Positions 35,852 to 46,181 of a stretch of 64,000 nt of DNA are shown here, one piece after another. Positions within the stretch are counted from its first letter, which is position 1; the number at the start of each line of letters is the position of its first letter. A program made the translations under genes and the position numbers. Source of the stretch: Desulfobacter sp. (GTDB taxonomy: Bacteria; Desulfobacterota; Desulfobacteria; Desulfobacterales; Desulfobacteraceae); assembly GCA_028768545.1 (NCBI GenBank), contig CP054838.1:186001-250000 (forward strand), given 5' to 3'. The notes under the pieces are model-generated. The model was not told where the DNA came from. It saw only the letters and a list, made by a program, of their open reading frames with translations, and made no database searches.

Positions 35852-38809
35852 TTAATTGGACAAAAGTGGCTTGAGATATCGTCCGGTATGGCTGTTCTCA
35901 TTTTCAGCCACCGTTTCAGGAGGGCCTTCAGCCACGATCTTGCCCCCTGCACTCCCCCCTTCAGGCCCGATATCAATCACCCAGTCAGCCGTCTTGATCA
36001 CGTCCAGATTGTGTTCGATGATAATCACGGTATTCCCGGCAGCGGTCAGTCGCTGGATCACATCCAGCAACAGCCTCACATCCTGGAAATGAAGGCCGGT
36101 GGTGGGCTCATCCAGAATATACAGGGTATCTCCAGTGTCCCGCTTGGCAAGCTCCCGGGCCAGCTTGATCCGCTGTGCCTCTCCCCCGGACAGGGTGGTG
36201 GCCGCCTGTCCTAATTTGATATAGGAAAGTCCTACATCCATGAGGGTATCCAGAATTCTGGAGATCTTTGGATGGCTTTCAAACAGCTCTCTTGCCTGGA
36301 CCACGGAAAGATCCAGGACATCGGCAATGGAGTGGTCCTTGTATTGAATTTCCAGGGTGGACTTGTTGAACCGTTTGCCGGCACAGACCTCACAGGGCAC
36401 AAACACATCTGCCAGAAAATGCATTTCCACCTTGATATATCCGTCGCCCTTGCAGGCCTCGCACCGCCCCCCCTTTACGTTAAACGAATACCGCCCCTTT
36501 TTATACCCCCTGGCCTGGGATTCGGGCAGCAGGGCAAAGAAATCCCGGATAAAGTCAAAGACCTTGGTATAGGTGGCGGGATTACTTCTCGGGGTCCTGC
36601 CGATGGGTTTCTGGTCAATGTTGATCACCTTGTTGATGTGTGAGAGGCCGGTTATTTTTTTATGTCGGCCCACACTCATCTGAGAATTGTTCAGGGCCAC
36701 GGCCAGGGCCGGGTAGAGGATCTGGTTGACCAGGGTGGACTTGCCTGCACCCGAGACTCCGGTCACTGCAGAAACCAGGCCCACGGGAATTTTCACGGTC
36801 AGATTGTTTAAATTATTTTCCGTTGCCCCGACAATGGAAATCCATTTATTGGCCTTGGGTGTCCGCCGTTTTCCAGGAATGGCAATGGCATCTTTTCCCG
36901 TAAGAAATCTGCCGGTGATGGAGGCCGGGTTGTTCCGGATCTGCCCGGGACTTCCCTGGGCCACGATCTCTCCCCCCAGATGCCCGGCTCCCGGTCCGAT
37001 ATCAATGATCCAGTCCGATTCTTCCATGGTTTCCTGGTCATGCTCCACAATGAGCAGGGTATTGCCAATATCCCGCAGATGCTTGAGGGTGGACAGCAAT
37101 TTGATATTATCCCGCTGGTGAAGGCCGATGGAGGGTTCGTCCAGAATATACAGGACCCCGGTGAGTTCCGACCCCACCTGGGAGGCCAGACGGATACGCT
37201 GGGACTCTCCTCCGGACAGGGTCGGCCCTGAACGGTCCAGGGAAAGATAATCCAGTCCCACGTTGACCAAAAACCCCAGGCGGTCGGAAATTTCCTTGAG
37301 CAGTTCTTCGGCAATCAACCCCTTGTTTCCGGAAAGATCCAGAGCCGTGACAAAATCATAGGCCTCTTTTACGGTCATCCCTGTCAGATCAATGATGGAC
37401 TTGTTTTTAATGAACACATGGAGGATCTCATTCCGCAGCCGCTTCCCCCGGCATGCAGGACAGGTGGATGCGGTCATGAAATTGGCATAGTATTTTTTCT
37501 GGTGTTCGGACTGGGTATTTCTGTACCGCCGCATCAGGGTGTGAATCAGCCCCTCATGGGTCCTTGAAAACTGCCCCTGGATCTTGGCTGAATTCCAGTT
37601 CACGGTCATCTGTTTTGTCCGGGACCCGTAGAGAAGCAGGTTTCTCTGTTTTTGAGGCAGCTTTTCCCAGGGCAGGTCAAAATCAATTCCCCATTGGTCT
37701 TCCATGGCCAGCAGCTGTCCCTTGCCCCAGGAATTGTCATTCTGGAACCTGGGGTTTTTCATAAAATAATTTTTCCATGGGATCACAGCACCCTCACGGA
37801 TGCTCAAGGTTTTATCCGGCACCACCTTGTCCGGGTCCATGGCCAGAAGAGTGCCGATTCCGTTGCAGTCCGAGCACATGCCCAGGGGGGAGTTGAACGA
37901 AAAAATCTGGGGAGTGAGTTCAGGGTAGGCAATGCCGCAGCAGGATCTGGCCTCGCTCATCTTTAGGTCCTCCCGTCCCACCATATGGACGATGAGCTGG
38001 CCTGAACCCAATTTAAGGGCCGCTTCCACCGAGTCAGTAAGCCGCTCTTCAAATTTCCCGCCGGATTTAACCACCAGCCGATCCACCACCACTTCAATAT
38101 GGTGTTTTTTATTTCTGGCCAGGGTCTGGACATTTTCAAGATCCTGGACCACCCCGTCCACCCTGACCCGGGCATACCCCTCCTGTTTAAGTTCTCCCAA
38201 TCGTTCCCGGTGCTCTCCCTTGCGGTTCTCCACAATGGGTGCCAGGATCAGAATCTTAGACCCCCGGGGCAAATCCATAATCTGGGAGACCATGGACTGG
38301 GCATGGCCCCGGCCCACCTTATTGCCGCATTTATAGCAGTATTGGGTGCCCACCCGGGCAAAGAGCACCCTGAGATAGTCGTAGATTTCCGTAATGGTGC
38401 CCACGGTGGACCTGGGGTTTTTGGAGGCGGCCTTCTGCTCAATGGCAATGGTGGGTGAAAGCCCCCGGATGGTATCGTACCTGGGTTTTTCCATCTGCCC
38501 GATAAACTGGCGGGCATAGGAGGACAAGGACTCCACATACCGCCTCTGGCCTTCGGCAAAAATGGTATCAAATGCCAGGCTGGACTTGCCCGAACCCGAT
38601 ACCCCGGTGATCACCACCAGACGTTTCTTGGGAATTTCCACATCAATATTTTTAAGGTTGTGCTCCTTGGCTCCCCGGACAATGATCCGGTCCAACTCCT
38701 TGGCATGATCGGCAAAGGTTTCCGGCAAGGGCGTTAAGGGGACAATAGAGGGGGTCTCTTCCTGGGGATCTCTTATCTGGACAGCAGCGGTTTCTTGGTC
38801 CTGTTTCAT
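35852..38809 (-). CDS. uvrA: Excinuclease ABC subunit A
   Basis: 985 residues, about 40 longer than E. coli UvrA because of an N-terminal acidic and Pro-rich extension (about 1-38). It is the damage sensor of nucleotide excision repair. Two ABC ATPase modules are seen: Walker A GVSGSGKSSLAFDT (about 70) and GVSGAGKSTLVNQI (about 700), and two signature motifs LSGGESQRIRLA and LSGGEAQRIKLA. The C-terminal zinc finger is CEACKGDGYIK to CEVCAGK (about 780-810). Fully intact over nearly 3 kb. Divergent from the radical SAM gene. Confidence 0.97.
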   Translation of the reverse strand: MKQDQETAAVQIRDPQEETPSIVPLTPLPETFADHAKELDRIIVRGAKEHNLKNIDVEIPKKRLVVITGVSGSGKSSLAFDTIFAEGQRRYVESLSSYARQFIGQMEKPRYDTIRGLSPTIAIEQKAASKNPRSTVGTITEIYDYLRVLFARVGTQYCYKCGNKVGRGHAQSMVSQIMDLPRGSKILILAPIVENRKGEHRERLGELKQEGYARVRVDGVVQDLENVQTLARNKKHHIEVVVDRLVVKSGGKFEERLTDSVEAALKLGSGQLIVHMVGREDLKMSEARSCCGIAYPELTPQIFSFNSPLGMCSDCNGIGTLLAMDPDKVVPDKTLSIREGAVIPWKNYFMKNPRFQNDNSWGKGQLLAMEDQWGIDFDLPWEKLPQKQRNLLLYGSRTKQMTVNWNSAKIQGQFSRTHEGLIHTLMRRYRNTQSEHQKKYYANFMTASTCPACRGKRLRNEILHVFIKNKSIIDLTGMTVKEAYDFVTALDLSGNKGLIAEELLKEISDRLGFLVNVGLDYLSLDRSGPTLSGGESQRIRLASQVGSELTGVLYILDEPSIGLHQRDNIKLLSTLKHLRDIGNTLLIVEHDQETMEESDWIIDIGPGAGHLGGEIVAQGSPGQIRNNPASITGRFLTGKDAIAIPGKRRTPKANKWISIVGATENNLNNLTVKIPVGLVSAVTGVSGAGKSTLVNQILYPALAVALNNSQMSVGRHKKITGLSHINKVINIDQKPIGRTPRSNPATYTKVFDFIRDFFALLPESQARGYKKGRYSFNVKGGRCEACKGDGYIKVEMHFLADVFVPCEVCAGKRFNKSTLEIQYKDHSIADVLDLSVVQARELFESHPKISRILDTLMDVGLSYIKLGQAATTLSGGEAQRIKLARELAKRDTGDTLYILDEPTTGLHFQDVRLLLDVIQRLTAAGNTVIIIEHNLDVIKTADWVIDIGPEGGSAGGKIVAEGPPETVAENENSHTGRYLKPLLSN

Positions 38810-38899
38810 TTTTTTCTGGGCCGTTTTTTCAGGGTTATTGATCCATCACACCATAATCACCCCAAACAAAAAGTAAAGATCCGTTGAATTCTTCCAGGG

Positions 38900-38918
38900 A
38901 TTCCAATTGTTGTGGAAT
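38900..38918. promoter_or_regulatory. Small inverted repeat in the uvrA/radical SAM divergent region
   Basis: ATTCCA and TGGAAT around a 7-base spacer. Its position between divergent starts would suit an operator, but no known regulator site is matched. Confidence 0.25.
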
Positions 38919-38993
38919 GCCGGATATGGTAGGATTTACAAAATAATTTAAAAAAGGAAAAAATTCAAACCAACTCACAAGCGGGGAAAACCC

Positions 38994-40046
38994 ATGAACA
39001 CCCAAGACTATCCCTTTGAAACCGGCATATACCGTCCCCCAAGCGAAGGGGGAAGCGCCTCCCTTCTGGTCCGATTCACCCGGAACTGCCCCTGGAACCA
39101 CTGCACCTTCTGCGCCATGTACAAAGGGGAAAAATTCGAACCCAGGTCTTTGGAAGAAATCAAGTCGGATATCCATGCCATGGCTGCCCTGGCCCGGGAT
39201 TTGAAATCCGCATCTGCGGGTCTGGGCCAGGGGGGAGAAATCACCCGGGAAGCCATCATGGCCCTGATTGACCAAAATCCTGGCCTCAACTATCACCAGG
39301 GAGCGGACATGCTCATCCAATGGCTGGTATCCGGGGGCAGGACCGCCTTTATCCAGGACGGAAATTCCATGATCATGAGGCCAGAAGATCTTGTTGAGGC
39401 CTTAAGATATTTAAAAAGCACTTTTCCTTCGATCACCCGGATCACCACCTATGCCCGGGCAAGAACCATTGCCCAGCGGTCTCTTTCAAACCTGAAATCC
39501 ATCCGGGCCGCCGGGCTGGACAGGGTCCATCTGGGGCTGGAAACCGGGGACGACGTCCTGCTCAAACAGATCAAAAAAGGGGTGGACAGTTCAGGACAGA
39601 TACAGGGGGGAAAAAAAGCCATGGACGCAGGCTTCCAGGTCTCGGAATACTGGATGCCCGGCCTGGGGGGAAAACTCAGGTCCCTGGCCCATGCCGAAAA
39701 TACGGCCCGGGTGCTCAATGGAATCAATCCCCATTATATCCGGTCCCGGCCTTTCAGGCCCATTCCCGGAACCCCCCTCTGGGACCAGGTGCAAAAGGGA
39801 GAACTCTCCCTGCTCACCCCCAGGGAACAGCTATTGGAACTCAAAACCATGATATCCGCCTTGGACCTCACCTCAAAGGTCTGCTTTGACCATGCCGGCA
39901 ATTTCTGGCGGACCCCCGGGGGCGAGCTGGTCTTTACCCATGATTACGAAGGATATCAATTCCCACAAGACAAAGAAAAGGTATTGGCACGGATCGACCA
40001 GGGCCTGGAGTTTGACCAGCAGCCCATGGACTTCGTTCATCTTTAA
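38994..40046 (+). CDS. Radical SAM protein with CX4CX2C cluster motif
   Basis: 350 residues. The N-terminal cluster motif is RNCPWNHCTFCAMYKG (about residues 30-45), with Cys spacing CX4CX2C instead of the usual CX3CX2C. SAM-fold elements follow: ITTYARARTIAQRS, LDRVHLGLETGDD (the Elp3/HemN-like GLETG strand), MDAGFQVSEYWMPGLGG and IRSRPFRPIPGTPLWD. It resembles the Elp3/MiaB-like radical SAM group, but no substrate domain is identifiable. A segment after the motif (about 70-130) is an insertion with no known role. Single gene, divergent from uvrA. Confidence 0.85.
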   Translation: MNTQDYPFETGIYRPPSEGGSASLLVRFTRNCPWNHCTFCAMYKGEKFEPRSLEEIKSDIHAMAALARDLKSASAGLGQGGEITREAIMALIDQNPGLNYHQGADMLIQWLVSGGRTAFIQDGNSMIMRPEDLVEALRYLKSTFPSITRITTYARARTIAQRSLSNLKSIRAAGLDRVHLGLETGDDVLLKQIKKGVDSSGQIQGGKKAMDAGFQVSEYWMPGLGGKLRSLAHAENTARVLNGINPHYIRSRPFRPIPGTPLWDQVQKGELSLLTPREQLLELKTMISALDLTSKVCFDHAGNFWRTPGGELVFTHDYEGYQFPQDKEKVLARIDQGLEFDQQPMDFVHL

Positions 40047-40094
40047 AAGAACAAACATATTTACCTGGGGCTGACTCCCGAATATTTCGTTTGC

Positions 40095-41695
40095 TCAGTC
40101 CCGGGCCAGGGGCAGGCAGATGGTAAACCGGGTACCGCTTCCGGGCCGGGATTCAACCTCAAGATCACCCCCATGGCCCTGGCGGATAATAAAATAGGCA
40201 ACAGAAAGCCCCAGGCCGGTCCCTGATCCCTTGGTGGTAAAAAAAGGATCAAAAATTTTCTTCCGGACCTCCCTGTCCATCCCGGGTCCGTTATCACGGA
40301 TCTCAATACAGACCGTATCCTTTCCCGGATAAATGGCCAGAACAAAGGTCGGCTTCTCTGTTCCAGCCTCATGCATGGCCTCACTCCCGTTTTTCAATAT
40401 ATTAAAAAGCACCTGCTCTATCTTGGATTCCTCGCAGCAGACCATGGGAAGATTATCATCATACTTCCTTTGGACAATAATCCGCCTGAAATCATAATTT
40501 TTTTTCAAATCATAATCCTGGGAGGCCAGATCAAGGGCTTTGTCCATGAGTTGGCACAAATCGCAGGGAAGCTGCCGTGACTCACTCTTCCGGCTAAAGG
40601 AAAGCATGTTGTCTATAATGGTGTTCACCCGGATTCCCGCCTCATAGAACTGGTCCAAAAGGGTGTCAATTTTCCGCTGGGTCAAATAGGCGTGAAGGGC
40701 ATCAATATCAAGGCCGCAGTCCCGTGCCGCACTGAGGTTGGCCGGAAGAGACTTGAACAAACGGTTCTGGATAACCTGGGCACTCTGGATCACAGCGCCC
40801 AGAGGATTTTTTATCTCATGGGCCATGCCTGCGGCCAGCCCGCCCAGGGACATCATTTTTTCATTCTGAATCATGACCTCCTGAGTCTGTTTCCACTCGG
40901 TAATATCCCTGAGATTGGTCACTGCCCCGGCAACCTTTCCCGAGGAGTTCTTAAAGACCGCAGCCGTGATACTGACGTCCAGGACCTCTCCTGTTTTGGT
41001 ATACCTCTGGGTATGAAAGCCTCCCAGATAGCCCTCTTGAATGGTGGTGGAAAAGGCCTCAATGGTCCGCTCGTATTCGCTTTCCAAAATAAAATCCAAT
41101 TCAAATCCTTCCATTCCCAGCCAAACACCCGGGTAAATGCCGGATTAATATACAAAGGAGACCGTTTAAGGTCATACACAACAATGGGGTCCGGAACCGC
41201 GGTCATCACTGACTTGTAATCCTCTTCACGCTTTTTCAGAGCCGCATTGGCCAGACTCAGTTCCTGGGTTCTGATCTTGACCTGGGATTCCAGGTCATGC
41301 TGGAGAATTTTCATGGTCAAATGCAGCCTGAGCCTGGCCAGTAATTCTTCTGAATCAATGGGTTTGGTCACATAATCCACCGCACCGGCCTTTAATCCTT
41401 TGACCTTATCTGCGGACTCGGACAATGCACTTAAAAAAATAATGGGAATATCTTTCATTTCAGGATTTGCCTTCATCCGGCGGCAGGTCTCAATCCCGTC
41501 TATTTCCGGCATGATGATGTCCAGAAGCACCAGGTCCGGTTTACTCATTTTGGCAATTTCCAGGGCCTGTTCACCGTTCTGGGCCACACTAACCTTAAAT
41601 CCTTGCCCCCTGAGCAGATGCCCGATGACCTGAATATTTTTCCGGGCATCATCCACCACCAGTATCCTGATCTCGCTGTTCCTATAAATCTGCAT
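40095..41695 (-). pseudogene. Receiver-PAS-histidine kinase with a -1 frameshift
   Basis: ATG at 41695. A receiver (about 1-125: ILVVDDARKNIQVIGHLL, LVLLDIIMPEIDG, VDYVTKPID), a coiled coil, then PAS (YKSVMTAVPDPIVVYD). The frame is lost near 41116-41122, where one base is missing (AFTRVFGW, then MEGFELDFILESEY). The second frame continues the PAS domain, then HisKA (AGMAHEIKNPLGAVIQ) and HATPase (VLFNILKNGSEAM, GSGTGLGLSVAYF) to 40095. With one base added it is 1602 bases, or 533 residues. It lacks a membrane segment and starts 5 bases after the upstream kinase, so both probably act in one relay. Confidence 0.87.
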
Positions 41696-41700
41696 TCAGT

Positions 41701-44568
41701 TTATGCCTTTCCTTTTTGAGCAAGGTACGCTTCCATGGCCTTGTCAAATTCAGTCAAGGCCGCTCCAATCCCGTCCAGCTCAAACCGATCCGCCAGGCCC
41801 AGCAATTCATCCGCCCATATTAACAAAGGCTCACACCGACATTCCCGGCCAATATCAGATATCTTTCCGGCAAACGCCTCTACTTTATCTATGGCCATGA
41901 GCCGGGCCAGTTCCTTGCCCTGGCCAGCCTGTTTCATCAATGGGGCCCTGACCCCGGAACAAGAGTCCAGGGCTTTGTAAAGAAGATCCGAAACCGGTAC
42001 AGAGGCCGGGCTTTGGTCTTCATCAGTCATCAAAGTGTAGGAAAGGTAATTGACCATCTCGCCCACCAACTCTGCCCGGGAAACCGGTTTTCGCAAATAT
42101 CCGTTACAAATCTTTCGGATCTCTGCCTCATCTGTTTTCATGGCAGAAACGGTAATGGCGATGATGGGAATAGACCGGGTCTTTTCATCCTGCCGTAGCC
42201 GGGCTGACGCCTCATACCCGTCCATCACCGGCATTCTCATATCCAGCAGGATTAAATCCGGCCGGACTTCCCGGGCCATTTCAAGGGCCTGAGCACCATC
42301 CCGGGCCAATAAAATTTCAAGGTCATAGTCCCCCATCAGATGCCTTAACAACTCCCGGTTATACTCCACATCATCCACAACCAGAACCCTGGCCCTGGTA
42401 AAACAGACCTTTTTGGGATCAATCTTTTTGCCCGGGCCGGAGACCGGGTCCCGAACAGTTTCAACACCGGGAAAAATCAGGTCAAACCGAGAGCCCATGC
42501 CCAGGGAAGAGGTCACCTGGATCCGGCCTTTCATCATTCCAACCAGGCGGCGGCTGATGGCAAGCCCCAGGCCGCTGCCTCCGAATTCCGCCCCCCTGGC
42601 TTCCTTGAGCTGTTCAAAGGCATCAAAAATATGGGCGGTATCTTCCTGGGACATGCCCATGCCCGTATCGGAAACAGAGAGGTAGAGATCAACAGAGACC
42701 GGGTCCGGACTATTATCTGCCTCCCAGGAAGCACTAAGGCAAATCTCCCCCTGGGTTGTAAATTTCACGGCATTTGATACCAGGTTGACCAGAATCTGGC
42801 GCAGCCGGGCCTCATCCAAAAGCAGAAATTTAGGGAAATCCCTGGAAATGGCAAGCTTAAACTCAATCTCTCTCTCCTTTATTTTAGGGGCAAACATGGC
42901 CCGGACCTCGTCGAACAAATCTGCCACACTGACAGGCGAATAGAAAAGCTCAAGTTTTCCTGCCTCGACTCTGGATAAATCCAGAATATCATTGATAGGC
43001 CGCAATAAATTTTTTCCTGCCCCATAAATGGACTGGATATAAAAACGGAGCTTTGGATCCATAACCTTATCATTTAAAATTTCCGTGAACCCGAGAACGG
43101 CGTTCATGGGGGTCCTGATCTCATGGGACATATTTGCCAGGAACTCGCTTTTGGCCTGGTTGGCGATTTCCGCTTTTTCCTTGGCCGTTATAAGCGCCTG
43201 GTTGGCGATTTCCAACTCAGATGTCCTGTCCGCCACCCGCCGTTCCAGATGGTCCCTGGCATCTTCCAGTTTATCCACAAGATTCTGTTTTTCCCCCATG
43301 GATTGGTTCACAGACTTGATCATATGATTGAGTATCCGGCCCAAGGCCTTGGTTTCAACGGTCCCGGTTTCAGGCATCTTTGCCGATGCAATGCCCTGGC
43401 TGCCGATTTTTTTTACCGATGTCATCAATTTCCCAAGAGGCCGGGTCAGGCTCTTTGACAGCAGGGCTGCCAGCACAACAGAGACCCCGAGAAACACCAG
43501 GGCCAGTGAAAAAATTTTTTTTCCAAGGGCCTGGACATCCGCCTCGATCTCATCCACATACAGAGAAGAAACAATATACCAGTCCAGGGGTTTAAAATGC
43601 CTGACATAGGCCCTTTTTAAAAACCGGTACTCCCCTTCATGGTCCGGGGGGTTATCCCAGATATACTCATACCGCCTGTCCGGTGTCCGGGCGTCAACCA
43701 TGAGTTCTTCCAGGAGATTATGGCCCGTGGCCGGATTGATCAGTTCAATCCCCCTTACCCCCTCGAGAACCGGATGAACAATCATATCTTTTTCCGAATT
43801 GAATATTATTACATATCCGGAATGAAAAATTTTCAACTGGGAAAAGGTCTGCCTCAATTCCCCGATAATGGCCTCCATCCGTTTTTTCGTATCTGCCTCA
43901 ATATCGTCAATATAGACACCTGTGCCCACCACCCATTCCCAGGGTTCAAACAGGGCCACATAGGAAATTTTGTGCTGGTCCTGGGTAAATCCCTGTTCAA
44001 CCGGCTTTGGCCACAGATAATCCACATATCCCCCGCCCTGGCTCCGGCAGAGATCCACAAAGGCCACAAAAAGATTTTTTTTGTCGGGAATGGTGCAATA
44101 ATACTTGGGATCATCCAGAACCTTGTTATTGAGAGATGGCAGGGTGGCGTGCATAACCATTTTCGGGATGGGGCGCCCCATATCGTTGATCCATAGATAC
44201 CCGGCTCCCCGGTCATACCGCATCTTTTAAATCATATATTTGGCCTGGGTTTTTGCATCAGCCTCGGACAAAAGACCCTGACGGTATTTTTGATAAATCC
44301 CTTCAATTACCTGGATTCCAATAGAGACCAGGTGTTTCCGCTCTGCCTTTCTTATATTCAGTGCTGTCTGACGATGGAACTCAAGGCTTTTATGTTCATT
44401 TTCCACGTTAAAAACCACTGCATTGAGAAAATTCCTGTTGTTCTCGTCATGAATCTCGGACAGGGTGTTGATATTCTCCTTTTGAACAAAAAAACTGATC
44501 CCGGATAGGGTCAGGATAACAATACCCATGACCGTTAATATGATTCGCGAATGAAGGGAATTGAGCAT
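41701..44568 (-). pseudogene. Cache-HAMP hybrid histidine kinase with an in-frame stop
   Basis: ATG at 44568 (MLNSLHSRIILTVMGIVIL, with GGGAGGAGATC before it). TAA at 44227-44229 interrupts the first Cache subdomain (AKYMI, stop, [15 protein letters not shown]) without changing frame. Beyond it are a second Cache module, a membrane helix ([17 protein letters not shown]), HAMP, HisKA ([15 protein letters not shown]), HATPase ([20 protein letters not shown]) and a receiver ([27 protein letters not shown]), then a helical tail. Total 956 codons. A Gln-to-stop change (CAA to TAA) is the simplest cause. The downstream part has an ATG at 44223 but no membrane anchor at its N-terminus. Confidence 0.85.
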
Positions 44569-44676
44569 GATCTCCTCCCTGACCAATGGGCGGCACCCAA
44601 CCGGAAGTTGCCGTGCACCCCTTTAAATCCAATTTAAACAAAGCGTATAAAAAAAGAATATTATGAATATGATTTA

Positions 44677-44705
44677 AGTATACCTGCGACCTTGGTGCCT
44701 GTCAA
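44677..44705 (-). promoter_or_regulatory. Sigma-70 promoter of the Cache-kinase operon
   Basis: On the minus strand a perfect TTGACA (44700-44705), 17 bases, and TATACT (44677-44682). It lies about 110 bases before the ATG at 44568. Confidence 0.75.
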
Positions 44706-44739
44706 TGCCTGCCTGGATGACCCAGGTACCCTCCCATGA

Positions 44740-45378
44740 TCAGGCGGACAGACGCCGTTCTATGGTGCGGCCCAGGTCAATGGCCCGGTCCCAGATCTTT
44801 GACTGGTCTTCCACACGAAAATACCCATAATCAAATGTTTTTGCCTCTCGTCCGTACATCAGGGAGACCCCGCTCTGGCTGCATTGATCGCCTTTTCCAC
44901 AGCTGAGGCAGGGCAGATTCCCAGGCACAATGATCTGATCCAGCAATTCCATATGCTCGTAATTCACCAGCTCCATGGCCAGGGACTGGTTCACAGAAAC
45001 GGCAGCTTTCGGCGAAAGGCTGGTCAAAATGGTGGCGCAGAGTTTTCCATTGAGCAGGTGGTTCACATGTCTCAGGGACCAGAACCGCTCCAGCAGGGCT
45101 TTTGTAAACCCGTCTATCTGCCCGTAGGGGGTGTAGGCCCCAATAACAATGGCCCGGGCATTCTGGATTTTCAAAGACAGGGCCGGAAAATCATCTTCAA
45201 CCTTGCAGATATTATCCGTGACACATCTTTTGCACCCTATGCAGGGCCGGACATTGATTTGGCTCAGTTTGATAAACTCGGTATCACATCCTGTCCGGGC
45301 CAGAACCGCTTTGATCAAACGGTCGGTATTGCTGTTTTTAATCGGGCTGCCTGATATGCCCAATACCTGTTTTCCCAT
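44740..45378 (-). CDS. Iron-sulfur flavoprotein / NAD(P)H-dependent FMN reductase family
   Basis: 212 residues from the ATG at 45378 (MGKQVLGISGSPIKNSNT), preceded by AAGGAT. The flavodoxin-like FMN phosphate loop is GSPIKNSNTDRL. A compact Cys motif, RPCIGCKRCVTDNICKVEDD (about 45-65), binds a [4Fe-4S] cluster in the ISF family of anaerobes. Further Cys lie in LPCLSCGKGDQC. It is probably an electron-transfer or oxidant-reducing protein. It lies 17 bases after the HAD gene, so it is co-transcribed. Confidence 0.85.
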   Translation of the reverse strand: MGKQVLGISGSPIKNSNTDRLIKAVLARTGCDTEFIKLSQINVRPCIGCKRCVTDNICKVEDDFPALSLKIQNARAIVIGAYTPYGQIDGFTKALLERFWSLRHVNHLLNGKLCATILTSLSPKAAVSVNQSLAMELVNYEHMELLDQIIVPGNLPCLSCGKGDQCSQSGVSLMYGREAKTFDYGYFRVEDQSKIWDRAIDLGRTIERRLSA

Positions 45379-45395
45379 GTTTGATATCCTTAATC

Positions 45396-46034
45396 TTATC
45401 TGAAAATGTGGTTCCACTCATCCGGGGCTTCAAACAACCCCAGCGACCCTGCGTTTTCCAGTTCCTCCCGGCTTCCGTATCCCCAGATCACCCCGTATCC
45501 GCAAAGGTCGTTTTCCCGGGCCGCCAGGATGTCCGAATCCCGGTCCCCGATCATCACAGAGGCTCGGGAGATTTTTTTCATCTCCAGCAGGGTCCTGATC
45601 TGACTGGATTTGCTGATCCCCACGTCCCCGCCGCTGACAAAGTCAAACAGATGATCCAGGCCGAACATGGCAAGAATTTTTTCGGCAAAATCCCTGCGTT
45701 TAGAGGTGCAGACCCCCAAGGGAATCTCTCTGGCATACAGAGACTCAAGGGCCTGTTTCACCCCGGGATACAATTTATTTTCCCTGTATCCCTTTTCCCT
45801 GAAACGCTCCCTGAACTTTTCCACCAGGGCCATGATATGGCTCTGGTCATCCCCGGCAGTCAGTTCCACAAAGGTGGTATCCAGAGGCGGACCGATAAAC
45901 CGGGCCAGTTCGGCTTCCGGCGCCAGGGGATACCCAAAGGCCCCAAGGGCATAATTGATGGATTTTGAAATTCCTTCCAAAGGATCACTCAGGGTGCCGT
46001 CCAGGTCAAATAATACATAGGTCGTTTCTGCCAT
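45396..46034 (-). CDS. HAD-family phosphatase (phosphoglycolate phosphatase-like)
   Basis: 212 residues. HAD motif I is VLFDLDGTLSDPLEG at residue 7 (nucleophile Asp and acid Asp), motif II is LGVCTSKRRDF (Thr-Ser), Lys is in GISKSSQIRTLL, and motif IV is MIGDRDSDILAA. A helical cap of type 1 lies between. The closest subfamily is Gph or PpaX, so the substrate could be 2-phosphoglycolate, pyrophosphate or a sugar phosphate. First gene of a two-gene unit with the flavoprotein. The site AAGGAAAAAGACTCA precedes the ATG. Confidence 0.88.
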   Translation of the reverse strand: MAETTYVLFDLDGTLSDPLEGISKSINYALGAFGYPLAPEAELARFIGPPLDTTFVELTAGDDQSHIMALVEKFRERFREKGYRENKLYPGVKQALESLYAREIPLGVCTSKRRDFAEKILAMFGLDHLFDFVSGGDVGISKSSQIRTLLEMKKISRASVMIGDRDSDILAARENDLCGYGVIWGYGSREELENAGSLGLFEAPDEWNHIFR

Positions 46035-46181
46035 TGAGTCTTTTTCCTTATTTGGTTGTCCTAATAAAAGACCATACCATGATTTATTGAATCAGGCCCC
46101 ATATTTCCATGGAAAAAAATCCACACCTAATCTCCGGGATCAGGCATTGCATTCCCGGTTGATAATTTGGTATGAATACCC

